A DNA stretch of 64,000 nucleotides from JAGOBP01 sp964550855 (GTDB taxonomy: Bacteria > Chloroflexota > Anaerolineae > Fen-1058), in assembly GCA_964550855.1 (NCBI GenBank), contig CAZKBQ010000002.1, forward strand, positions 1 to 64,000, written 5' to 3'. Both the position numbers and the translations under genes were made by a program. The notes beneath the pieces were generated by a model. That model searched no databases. It worked only from the letters and a program-made list of their open reading frames with translations, and had not been told where the DNA came from. Positions 49,692 to 57,087 of the stretch are shown one piece after another; the stretch's first letter is position 1, and each line of letters opens with the position of its first letter.

Positions 49692-51140
49692 CTACAGCTT
49701 CAACGCTTTCACAAACAGATCGATCACGCCGCCGACTTTGACGGGCACGTCCCAGTAATGCATCGATTCGGGCAGCTGCGCTTTGCAGATGGCGCACACC
49801 GTCGCCAGATAAGTGGCGCCGGTATGTTTCACGGCCATGGCGCGCGGTTTGCCGCCCGCCATGCGGATGGGCATGAGCTCGTCGGTGAGCAGACCGTTGC
49901 CCGCGCCGCAGCAAAACGTCTGCTCGCGGATGGTATTGCGCGGCATCTCGATAAAGTGATTGCAGCTGGCCCGAATGATCTCGCGCGGCTCGTCGAGCAG
50001 TTGACCGGCCCGGGCCGCCTGGCAGGGATCATGATAGGTCACCGTCACGTCGTCGTTGGCGGTTTTGTCGAGGTGGCCGTCAAACGCGCCCTTGCGCAGC
50101 ATATTGACCATGAACTGGCTGATGTGATACGGATACGGCGGATCGAACATATCCATCGGGCCGTTCAACGTCGGCGTCAGGGTGCCGGCCCGCCAGGCGT
50201 GGCCGCACTCGCCCCAGATGATGGTCTTCACGCCCAACATCCGCGCCGCATCGATGATGCGCCGGTTGACCTTCTTCAAATTCTGAAAGTCGAGGAACAG
50301 CCCGAAGTTGCCGCCTTCGTTGCAGTACGTGCTCGTCGTCCAGCGGACGCCCAGGAAGTGAAAGAGCTTGGCGTACCCGATCATCGTGTCGGTGTTGGCG
50401 AAGTTGTCGGCGGACGGCGGCACGAGCAGCACGTCGGCGCCTTCATCGTCCACCGGCAACCGGATGGGCAGGCCCGTCTCACTTTGAATCTCTTCTTCGA
50501 GGAACTCGCAGTTGTCTTTCCAGGCGGGCGCGGGAATGCCCAGGTTGTTGCCGTGCTGATAGACCTTGGCGACGACCTCGGTGACATACTTGGTGCTGAC
50601 GCCGATGTGGGCCATGATCTCGCGGGCCGCCATGGTGATCTCGGCGGTGTCGATGCCGTAGGGGCAGAACACCGAACAGCGGCGGCACTCGCTGCACTGA
50701 TAGAAATACGTGTACCACTTGTTCAGCATGTCTTCGTCTAGGTCGGCGGTGTCGGCCAGATCGGGGAAAAGCTGCCCGCCGGGCGTGAAGTAACGCCGAT
50801 AGACCTTGCGCAGCAGTTCGGCGCGCGCCACCGGGAAGTTTTGTGGATCGCCGGTGCCCAGGAAGAACTGGCATTTGTCCGTGCACGCTCCGCAGCGCAC
50901 ACAGATATCCAGATAGACGCGCAGCGCCTTGTTGCGATCCAGCAGCTCGCCCAGTTTCTCAATCGCTTTGGTTTGCCAGTCGGGCACGCGCTCGGTCGGC
51001 AGGTTGATCTGACTGGTGTCCTTGGGCTTGCTCGTCCAGCATTTCACCTCGGCTGAAGCGAACTCGCGGAGCGACGGCGCGGGCAAAACCCCGTCGCGGG
51101 CCGGGTCTTTGACAATCGGTTTCTCGTCAAACTTGGCCAT
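49692..51140 (-). CDS. dsrK: DsrK, HdrD-like iron-sulfur subunit of the DsrMK complex
   Basis: 482 aa. Two [4Fe-4S] motifs (CVRCGACTDKCQF, CSECRRCSVFCP) and a C-terminal CCG domain with DPCQAARAGQ, TFCCGAGNGLL and TVCAICKAQL for the non-cubane disulfide-active cluster. DsrK reduces the DsrC trisulfide or disulfide at the cytoplasmic face with electrons from menaquinol through DsrM. It is followed eight bases later by dsrJ. A 20-bp hairpin lies upstream, between dsrM and dsrK. Confidence 0.94.
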   Translation of the reverse strand: MAKFDEKPIVKDPARDGVLPAPSLREFASAEVKCWTSKPKDTSQINLPTERVPDWQTKAIEKLGELLDRNKALRVYLDICVRCGACTDKCQFFLGTGDPQNFPVARAELLRKVYRRYFTPGGQLFPDLADTADLDEDMLNKWYTYFYQCSECRRCSVFCPYGIDTAEITMAAREIMAHIGVSTKYVTEVVAKVYQHGNNLGIPAPAWKDNCEFLEEEIQSETGLPIRLPVDDEGADVLLVPPSADNFANTDTMIGYAKLFHFLGVRWTTSTYCNEGGNFGLFLDFQNLKKVNRRIIDAARMLGVKTIIWGECGHAWRAGTLTPTLNGPMDMFDPPYPYHISQFMVNMLRKGAFDGHLDKTANDDVTVTYHDPCQAARAGQLLDEPREIIRASCNHFIEMPRNTIREQTFCCGAGNGLLTDELMPIRMAGGKPRAMAVKHTGATYLATVCAICKAQLPESMHYWDVPVKVGGVIDLFVKALKL

Positions 51141-51154
51141 GTTTATCTCTCAAG

Positions 51155-51174
51155 ACCGGCCCGAAGCTGCCGGT
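51155..51174 (-). promoter_or_regulatory. Intercistronic hairpin between dsrM and dsrK
   Basis: ACCGGC and GCCGGT form a 6-bp stem on an 8-base loop. No T-tract. One of several stems between dsr genes. Confidence 0.45.
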
Positions 51175-51188
51175 TCCACCACAGCGGC

Positions 51189-51935
51189 TTATGCGCCGTC
51201 CCATGGATTCACGTAGCGTTTGCCCCGGACCTGCACCTGAAACGGCTGATTGCGGCTGGGGCTCATGAAAATGCCGCCCGCGTGCAGCAGCTTGCTAAAC
51301 GGGAAGTACAGCAGCAGCGTCAGCACCAGCCCGAAGTGCAGCAGAAACAGCGGATGCTGCGGCGGCGCGACCGGCTTAAGCGTGAGCAGCCCCAGCATGA
51401 AGGCCTTGACCTCCACCAGATCGACGCGCACCCAGTACGTCATCAAGATGCCCGTGCCCGCGATGGCGGCCATGAGGGCCAGCGCAAAATAGTCGGGCAG
51501 GTTGGAGATGTACAGCGAGCGCGGCAGCGCCAATCGCCGCCAGAAGAGATAGAGCGCGGTCAGGCCGAAGACATAGCCGAACAGGATCGCCAGCGGCTGC
51601 AGGGCAACGACGATGCCGGGCACCGGATAAGTGAAGTAGCGCAGGTGGCGCAGCAGAATTGCGCCCAGCGCCACGTGAAAAATCCACGCGCCGGCCCACA
51701 ACCACCGATCGGCTTTGAACAGATTCGGGAAGATCAGCACATCGCCCAACACCCGCCGGATGGCGCCGCCTTCCGTGGTCGGGGCCGGTGTCGTCGCGTG
51801 GGGCAGGGGCATCGGCGTGCGCAGATAGCGGATCAGTTTGCCGAGCAGCCCGAAGACGAAGACGAAGGCCGCAAAGTACGTCAGGCTGATCAGGAAAGTT
51901 GAGAACAGGGTCCAGGCTGCAGTGGAAATATCCAT
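51189..51935 (-). CDS. dsrM: DsrM, NarI-like menaquinol-oxidising cytochrome b
   Basis: 248 aa with about six hydrophobic segments. Probable haem-ligand histidines are in AWIFHVALGAILLRHLRYF and FLLHFGLVLTLLLYFPFSKL. The NarI/DsrM family domain covers most of the protein; it is shorter than many DsrM. It donates electrons to DsrK. It is separated from dsrC by 109 bases that contain a strong stem-loop (51957-52017). Confidence 0.92.
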   Translation of the reverse strand: MDISTAAWTLFSTFLISLTYFAAFVFVFGLLGKLIRYLRTPMPLPHATTPAPTTEGGAIRRVLGDVLIFPNLFKADRWLWAGAWIFHVALGAILLRHLRYFTYPVPGIVVALQPLAILFGYVFGLTALYLFWRRLALPRSLYISNLPDYFALALMAAIAGTGILMTYWVRVDLVEVKAFMLGLLTLKPVAPPQHPLFLLHFGLVLTLLLYFPFSKLLHAGGIFMSPSRNQPFQVQVRGKRYVNPWDGA

Positions 51936-51956
51936 GCCATCCTCATGACCAATACA

Positions 51957-52017
51957 GAAGGGCCTCTCCGCGGCGAAGAGCGCCGACGCGGCCGACTTCG
52001 CACCGGAGAGGCCCTTC
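51957..52017 (-). promoter_or_regulatory. Long stem-loop between dsrC and dsrM
   Basis: GAAGGGCCTCTCCG and CGGAGAGGCCCTTC form a perfect 14-bp stem over a 33-base loop. On the minus strand no T-tract follows, so it is better read as an mRNA processing or stabilising element that would let dsrC be made in excess over dsrM. Confidence 0.7.
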
Positions 52018-52044
52018 CACCTGCCAACGGTTCAACTCGCCGTC

Positions 52045-52362
52045 TTACACGCAGCCCGTCGGTTTGGGCAGACCGGCGATCTTGCAGGCGCCTTTGGCCG
52101 GCCCGCTCGGAAACATCTCATAGATCTGCTTGAGCGGGTAGCCCGTTTCCTTGCACAGCTTGCGGATCATCGGCGCGATGCCGAACTGCTGGTAATAATC
52201 GCGCAGGTAGTTGACGACCTTCCAGTGATCGGGCGTCAGCTCCGGCACGTCTTCGGTCTTGGCGATGGCGGCGGCCAGCTCCTCCGTCCACTTATCCGGC
52301 TCCTGGATGAAGCCGTCCTCATCGACATCGACTTCCATTCCGTCCAGTTTGATTAACGGCAT
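52045..52362 (-). CDS. dsrC: DsrC, sulfur-carrier protein of sulfite reduction
   Basis: 105 aa from ATG 52362, with AGGAG eight bases upstream. DsrC/TusE fold: EVDVDEDGFIQEPDKW, LTPDHWKVVNYLRDYY, and the C-terminal arm CKIAGLPKPTGCV. Both arm cysteines, ten residues apart, are present, so it is a true DsrC able to form the trisulfide with sulfite-derived sulfur, not a TusE. It is placed between dsrD and dsrM, and it links DsrAB to DsrMK. Confidence 0.97.
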   Translation of the reverse strand: MPLIKLDGMEVDVDEDGFIQEPDKWTEELAAAIAKTEDVPELTPDHWKVVNYLRDYYQQFGIAPMIRKLCKETGYPLKQIYEMFPSGPAKGACKIAGLPKPTGCV

Positions 52363-52387
52363 AGCGGCTCTCCTGCGCCGGACAGAC

Positions 52388-52597
52388 CTACGCTTCCGGC
52401 AGTTTGATGAAGGTGGCACCGCCGAACGACGTGAACTCCAGCGTGCCCGCGTTCACCAGTTCGCTCAGCGCCTTCTTGACGATCTTGTGATCGACGCTCA
52501 GGCCGTTGGCGACATCCCGGCTGCTCAGCATCTTGTTCTTCTGCCTGAAGAACTCCACGATCTGCGTCTTGAGTTCCTCGGTGACTTCTTCGGCCAT
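52388..52597 (-). CDS. dsrD: DsrD, winged-helix activator of sulfite reductase
   Basis: 69 aa from ATG 52597 (MAEEVTEELKTQIVEFFRQK). The winged-helix pattern SSRDVANGLSVDHKIVKKAL and LEFTSFGGATFIKL is that of DsrD. DsrD is known from reductive dsr clusters, where it enhances DsrAB activity, and is absent from most sulfur oxidisers. It sits directly after dsrB. A hairpin (52613-52640) lies in the 57-base gap. Confidence 0.95.
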   Translation of the reverse strand: MAEEVTEELKTQIVEFFRQKNKMLSSRDVANGLSVDHKIVKKALSELVNAGTLEFTSFGGATFIKLPEA

Positions 52598-52612
52598 AGT
52601 GTCCACCTTAGT

Positions 52613-52640
52613 GAGGCGCGGCACGGAGCGGCCGCGCCTC
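52613..52640 (-). promoter_or_regulatory. Hairpin between dsrB and dsrD
   Basis: GAGGCGCGGC and GCCGCGCCTC form a perfect 10-bp stem with an 8-base loop and no T-tract. A likely mRNA-stability or processing element. Confidence 0.6.
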
Positions 52641-52654
52641 CGGCCATGTTTCAA

Positions 52655-53716
52655 CTACCACTTGAACGTCGGCGTCGAGCGGAACGTCTCTGGCGCCAGC
52701 GTAAAGTCGTCGATCAGCTGCGCCTTGAACTCGATGCCGGTCAGATCGAAGAAGCGTTCCCAGCCAATCCGATCGATCCACTCGCCCATGCGCTCGTGCT
52801 TGTGCGCGTGCGCCGCCCACGTTTCCACGATATTGCGCACGGCTTCGGTCACTTCCGGCCAGCGCGGCGGGTTGTTGGGCAGGAACGGGATGACCAGACG
52901 CGAGAACTTGGGTGGGGTGCGCGCGCTGCTGATCTTGCCGCCCACCCAGATCGAGACGCCGTCACCCACCGGATCGGCCAGCGGCATGCCGGGGCACATC
53001 GTGTAGCAGTTGCCGCAGTACATGCACTTATCTTCGTTGACGGTCAGGGTCTTGTTCTTCGGATCGGGGCGGATGGCGCCGGTGGGGCAGGCCGCGATCA
53101 CGTTGGGAATCTCGCACTTGGCGCGCACCAGGTCGTGATTGATCTTGGGCGGTTTGCGGTGAATGCCCAGGATGGCGATGTCCGAGCAGTGCACGGCCCC
53201 GCACATGTTGAGGCAGCAGGCCAGCGACACACGGCAGTAGGCGGGCAGCTGCATCGAGCCGAAGTACTCGTACAGATCATCCATCACCGCCTTCACGATG
53301 CCGGACGCATCGGTGGCGGGCGTGTGGCAGTGAATCCAGCCCTGCGTGTGAACGGGATTGCTGATGGCGTGGCCGGTGCCGCCCACCGCGTAGCCGTGCG
53401 CCTTCAGGTACTCGATCAGCGGCTCAACCTTGTCTTTGTCGGAAACCAGAAACTCCAGGTTGTGACGGCTGGTGAAGCGCAGATAACCGTCGCAGAACTG
53501 CTCGGCGATGGCGCACACATCGCGGATCCAGTCGGTGCTGACCAGCCGCGACGAGCCGACGCGCACCGTGTACAACTCCGCGCCCGATTCGGCGACGTGC
53601 TTCAGCAGGCCCGGCTTCACCCGCTCGTGATACTTCCATCGCCCGTAGTTCTCGCTGACGACGGGCGGCAGCATCTCGCGATAGTTGGGCGGACCAAAGT
53701 CTGTTCGCGTGGCCAT
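52655..53716 (-). CDS. dsrB: Dissimilatory sulfite reductase beta subunit
   Basis: 353 aa from ATG 53716 (MATRTDFGPPNYREMLPP); GTG 53722 is an alternative and shares the GGAGG upstream. Siroheme-[4Fe-4S] ligands are in YCRVSLACCLNMCGAVHCSD; a ferredoxin domain follows with AACPTGAIRPD and KCMYCGNCYTMCPG. N-terminal LRFTSRHNLEFLV and HTQGWIHCHTPATDA are typical DsrB blocks. With DsrA it forms the alpha2beta2 enzyme that reduces sulfite by way of the DsrC trisulfide. The start lies two bases after the dsrA stop. Confidence 0.97.
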   Translation of the reverse strand: MATRTDFGPPNYREMLPPVVSENYGRWKYHERVKPGLLKHVAESGAELYTVRVGSSRLVSTDWIRDVCAIAEQFCDGYLRFTSRHNLEFLVSDKDKVEPLIEYLKAHGYAVGGTGHAISNPVHTQGWIHCHTPATDASGIVKAVMDDLYEYFGSMQLPAYCRVSLACCLNMCGAVHCSDIAILGIHRKPPKINHDLVRAKCEIPNVIAACPTGAIRPDPKNKTLTVNEDKCMYCGNCYTMCPGMPLADPVGDGVSIWVGGKISSARTPPKFSRLVIPFLPNNPPRWPEVTEAVRNIVETWAAHAHKHERMGEWIDRIGWERFFDLTGIEFKAQLIDDFTLAPETFRSTPTFKW

Positions 53717-53718
53717 GA

Positions 53719-54903
53719 TCACTTCACCTCCTCAGGATCCCAGAAGTAATAGGGATTGGCGCGCGGCACTTTGATCATCTGCGGCGCCGGCGGCAGGTCC
53801 ATCGCCTTGAGGAAGGCCCGCATGCCCAACCGATTGATCAACTCGCCCAGGCGTTCGCGCATCTTGCCGTTCTCATCCCACCATTCCCAGATCTTCTCGA
53901 CCAGTTCCTTGAACTCGGTGTACGGCGGCTCCATCTTCATGAAGGGCACGATCACCCACGACAGCATCGCGCCGTGCACGATGGGCGCCTTGCCACCCAC
54001 CAAGATCGTCGCGCCGCGCTCCGGCCCGGGACGCAGCGCCTTGGGCAGGATGTTGATGCAGTGCATGCAGCGGTTGCACTCGCCATTGTCGATGTTCAGC
54101 GTTTTCGTCGCAGCGTCAAAGCGCATGCAGCCGGTCGGGCACAGCTCGATCACTTCCCCTTGAATATCGAAACCCTCGTCGGCGTATTGCTTCACCGCTT
54201 CGGCGTCGATCTGGATGTCGCCGCGCCACGTGCCCACCACCGAGATGTCCGAACGAGCCACGGCGGCCACACAGTCGTTGGGGCAGCCGGAGATCTTGAT
54301 CTTCGACTTGTAGGGGAACATCGGGCGGTGCAGCTGCTCTTGAAACTCCATGGTGATGTTGTACAGCACATCCAGCGTGTCCAGACACGCGTATTCGCAG
54401 CGCGCCGGGCCGACGCAGCAGCTGGGCGTGCGCATGTCGCTGCCCGACCCGCCGAGGTCGAAGCCGATTTCGGCCAGGTCGTCGAAGCACGGCTGCAGCT
54501 CTTCGGTCTTGGTGCCCAGCAGGATGATGTCGCCGGTCGCGCCGTGCAGGTTGGTCAGGCCGCTGCCGTGCTTGTCCCACACGTCGCACAGCTCGCGCAG
54601 CCGATCGGTCTTATAGAACCAGCCGGCAGGCTGATTCACACGCAGGGTGTGGAACTCGGCCACGTTCGGGAATTCTTCGGGCAGATCGGTGTAGCGGCCG
54701 ATCACGCCGCCGCCGTAACCTTTGACGCCGACGATGCCGCCGTGCTTCCAGTGGCCGATCTTGTCGTTGTACGATCGCTCGAGTTGATTGAGCAGGTCGT
54801 CGGCCGCGGGTTTCTTGGCCGCCGCCCGTTTGATTTCACACACGAAGCTCGGCCAGGGGCCGTCTTCCAGTTGGTCCAACAACGGCGTCTTTGATTCCGC
54901 CAT
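53719..54903 (-). CDS. dsrA: Dissimilatory sulfite reductase alpha subunit
   Basis: 394 aa. Siroheme-[4Fe-4S] cysteines in CCVGPARCEYAC and KISGCPNDCVAAVARSD; ferredoxin domain with ELCPTGCMRFD and ECNRCMHCINILP; N-terminal KHGGIVGVKGYGGGVIGRY is the usual DsrA start region. GAGGTGA precedes the ATG by about five bases. Catalyses the six-electron reduction of sulfite with siroheme. Located after a YeiH-like transporter and a hairpin, and before dsrB, dsrD and dsrC. Confidence 0.97.
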   Translation of the reverse strand: MAESKTPLLDQLEDGPWPSFVCEIKRAAAKKPAADDLLNQLERSYNDKIGHWKHGGIVGVKGYGGGVIGRYTDLPEEFPNVAEFHTLRVNQPAGWFYKTDRLRELCDVWDKHGSGLTNLHGATGDIILLGTKTEELQPCFDDLAEIGFDLGGSGSDMRTPSCCVGPARCEYACLDTLDVLYNITMEFQEQLHRPMFPYKSKIKISGCPNDCVAAVARSDISVVGTWRGDIQIDAEAVKQYADEGFDIQGEVIELCPTGCMRFDAATKTLNIDNGECNRCMHCINILPKALRPGPERGATILVGGKAPIVHGAMLSWVIVPFMKMEPPYTEFKELVEKIWEWWDENGKMRERLGELINRLGMRAFLKAMDLPPAPQMIKVPRANPYYFWDPEEVK

Positions 54904-54946
54904 ATCTCACCTCGTTTTCGATCAACCGCCCCCGGCCGGAGTTGAG

Positions 54947-54985
54947 CAGGGAAAGGCGGCCTCGGAGGCACGCCGCCTCTCCCTG
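54947..54985 (-). promoter_or_regulatory. Stem-loop between the YeiH-like gene and dsrA
   Basis: CAGGGAAAGGCGGC and GCCGCCTCTCCCTG pair over 14 positions with one mismatch, around an 11-base loop. No T-tract on the minus strand. It could set the 5' end of a processed dsrAB message. Confidence 0.65.
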
Positions 54986-54999
54986 CCGGAGGAGGGACG

Positions 55000-56121
55000 C
55001 TACAGGCTCGTCGGGAACAGCCAGCCGAAGATCAGCCAGGACACGACCAGCGCCAGCAGCGTGTTAAACACAGTCACGATCAGATACACGACGACGGGCG
55101 ACCACCCCATCTTCTTGAACTCGCCCACCGACAGTTCTAGCCCCATGCACACAAAGGCCAGACAGAACGCCCAGTCTTTCATCGCGGTGATGGCGTTGGC
55201 CGCGTTGAACGGCGCCTTGCCGGCCGCCGCCGGGATCAACCCGAACGTGAAGATTAGCGAGGCGACGATGAAGCCCAGCACGAACTTGGGGAAGCGCTGC
55301 CAGATGACGGCAGCGCTGGGGCGCTCTTTCTTGCCCTCCACCACGGTCGTGAAGTAAAAGGCCAGCAAGAACGCCACGATGCCAATCAGGGCGTTTTGCG
55401 TCTGTTTGACGATGCTGGCGATCTTCTGTGCGGTCTCGCCGTAGATGGTGCCCGCGCCAACCACTGCCGCGGTCGTATCGACGTTGCCGCCAAACCACGC
55501 GCCGGCTACCGGCTCCGGCATGTGCATGGCGCCCGCGAGCAGCGGGGCGATGACCATCAGCGGCAGGGCGGTGATGATGACCAGCGCCGTCACGTAGGTG
55601 ATCTCTTCCTTCTTGGCTAGCACTGAGCCGGCGGCCGCAATGGCCGCCGATACGCCGCAGATTGAGATCGCCGTGGACATCACGGCGCGCAGCGTGTCGG
55701 GCAGGCCGAACTTGCCGGACAGCCACCAGCTGAAGAAGTACACGGCCGACACCATGATAATGCCCTGGACGACCGCGCCGCCGGCCGCCGTCACGATCGT
55801 CTTGAAGCTGATCGTCGTACCCAGCAGCACCAGACCGATCTTCAGGAACAACTCGGTGCGGAAGCCCGACCGGATCGAGTCATACACCTTCATCGCCTTC
55901 AGCATCCAGTTGGCGATCAAACCCAGCAGCGCCGCCCAGATCGGGAATTCCAACACCTTGCCCGGAATGCCCAGCCCGGCGATGTCCTTGATGCCGTACA
56001 CTTGATCTTTCAAAGCGCGCGCCAGAAACGCCAGCGCAACGACGACGACCAGACCGATGAGGAAGTTGACGGGATTGGTCGTGGTCTTGGCGGGTTCTTT
56101 GGAAACCGGAGTAGTAGTCAT
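55000..56121 (-). CDS. YeiH/PSE-family putative sulfate (or sulfite) exporter
   Basis: 373 aa with about ten hydrophobic segments. Family marks: GLVLLGTTISFKTIVTAAGGA, WLSGKFGLPDTLRAVMSTAI, SICGVSAAIAAAGSVLAKKE and WFGGNVDTTAAVVGAGTIYG. The UPF0324/YeiH group is called putative sulfate exporter; substrate and direction are not proved. Placed immediately upstream of dsrA, it could import sulfite or an organosulfonate, or remove excess oxyanion. A 35-aa membrane peptide is encoded just upstream. Confidence 0.88.
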   Translation of the reverse strand: MTTTPVSKEPAKTTTNPVNFLIGLVVVVALAFLARALKDQVYGIKDIAGLGIPGKVLEFPIWAALLGLIANWMLKAMKVYDSIRSGFRTELFLKIGLVLLGTTISFKTIVTAAGGAVVQGIIMVSAVYFFSWWLSGKFGLPDTLRAVMSTAISICGVSAAIAAAGSVLAKKEEITYVTALVIITALPLMVIAPLLAGAMHMPEPVAGAWFGGNVDTTAAVVGAGTIYGETAQKIASIVKQTQNALIGIVAFLLAFYFTTVVEGKKERPSAAVIWQRFPKFVLGFIVASLIFTFGLIPAAAGKAPFNAANAITAMKDWAFCLAFVCMGLELSVGEFKKMGWSPVVVYLIVTVFNTLLALVVSWLIFGWLFPTSL

Positions 56122-56154
56122 GACAGGTTCTCCTGAGATGTCCCCTGACGCGCC

Positions 56155-56262
56155 TTAGAAGGCCATCCACGACGGCGAAACCACGCCGATGAGGGCCAGG
56201 ACGATCAAGAGGAAGGCGATGACGACGGCCAGCCAGTCTTCATTGAGCTTGAGGGTTTTCAT
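56155..56262 (-). CDS. 35-aa membrane peptide, partner of the YeiH-like transporter
   Basis: MKTLKLNEDWLAVVIAFLLI followed by VLALIGVVSPSWMAF. One hydrophobic span after a conserved-looking NEDWLAV. AGGAGG lies seven bases before the ATG, a near-perfect Shine-Dalgarno sequence. In some YeiH-type proteins a comparable EDW-x-AV segment with one span begins the transporter itself (from memory of the family), so this may be its N-terminal helix as a separate peptide. The stop is 33 bases before the transporter start. Confidence 0.75.
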   Translation of the reverse strand: MKTLKLNEDWLAVVIAFLLIVLALIGVVSPSWMAF

Positions 56263-56625
56263 GCAAAAGCCTCCTGTGGGATGTGACAACTTGACGACGA
56301 GACAGCAGAACGCGGCAAACGGGCGGCAGGGTCAGTGGGGGTCCGATCGGGTGTGCCTCTCCTTTCCGAGCAGAGCTGCAGGATGCGACGACTGACGATC
56401 AATATGAGTCATTGGGACTGGCCCGACATTTATTATGGAGAAAATCGGCGGCGGCGAACAGGGACGCGGCCTTATTTCGATCTAAGACTTGTCTTAGATC
56501 AAGATAGGCCGCAGCCTCTCGCGTTTACGCGGAAAGAGTTGATAAAATCAGCTGGGGAAAATTGGAGGCAGGGGCAGGCCGGTGGTCTGCCCCGAACACC
56601 GATGGCCCGTGACGGGCGGTCGGGT
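56263..56625. other. Promoter region of the dsr cluster
   Basis: A 363-bp gap with no gene. It holds the palindrome at 56466-56512 and an AT-rich stretch near 56415-56450 (read on the minus strand as TTTTCTCCATAATAAATG) with a possible -10 CATAAT. No confident -35 was found. Confidence 0.45.
56466..56512. promoter_or_regulatory. Palindrome upstream of the sulfite-reductase cluster, candidate operator
   Basis: The core GATCTAAGAC-TT-GTCTTAGATC (56479-56500) is a perfect 10-bp inverted repeat with a 2-base centre; flanks GCGGCC and GGCCGC (56466-56471, 56507-56512) extend it imperfectly. The tiny centre suits dimeric protein binding more than an RNA hairpin. TTGATC at one edge recalls a CRP/FNR half-site, but the full spacing does not fit. 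It lies 204 bp before the first gene of the cluster. Confidence 0.55.
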
Positions 56626-57027
56626 TTATGGCCGGGTTTGCTGTGGCTGCCGCAGGCGCGCCACAATCTCGGCAATCAGCAGCCCCAGCCCGATCGCGCC
56701 AGTGGCGAGGGCGATGTAGCGCACGATGTCCTGCGCGGGCACCAGCAGGAGGATGTCGGCAGCCGCAATCAGCGCCCAGCCCAGCGCCAGCCGCCACAGC
56801 TGCTGGAAGGCGTTCGACATCACGAAGCCGAGCAGCACGAAGAACAGCCCCACCAGCGGCTGGCTGTCAAGCGGGCCGATGATATTGATGTCCAGCGCCC
56901 AGGCAGCGATGAGGATGATGCCGGCGACAATCGGGACGAGACTGAGGGACAACAACCGCCCGGCCCACGGGCGGGTTTGAGCAGACGGGCGCGAGGTCGA
57001 CGGGTTGCGGCTGGATTGTTTGGTCAT
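56626..57027 (-). CDS. Small membrane protein, hypothetical
   Basis: 133 aa from ATG 57027 (MTKQSSRNPSTSRPSAQTRP). After a hydrophilic start come four hydrophobic segments: LLSLSLVPIVAGIILIAAWA, PLVGLFFVLLGFVMS, LALGWALIAAADILLLV and IALATGAIGLGLLIAEIVA. AAGGAGG lies about six bases upstream. No family recognised. It is divergent from the radical SAM gene and lies upstream of the dsr promoter region on the same strand. Confidence 0.75.
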   Translation of the reverse strand: MTKQSSRNPSTSRPSAQTRPWAGRLLSLSLVPIVAGIILIAAWALDINIIGPLDSQPLVGLFFVLLGFVMSNAFQQLWRLALGWALIAAADILLLVPAQDIVRYIALATGAIGLGLLIAEIVARLRQPQQTRP

Positions 57028-57087
57028 GCTGGCCTCCTTGCGCCGCAAGTGTACTCGATTTTGTGGATTCGCAAAAGGCACGCATCC

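Noticed and set aside
56335..57087. Extended N-terminus of the radical SAM protein
   Set aside because: The frame is open upstream, but that part is antisense to a four-TM membrane protein and has low-complexity composition; ATG 57088 gives a normal radical SAM start.
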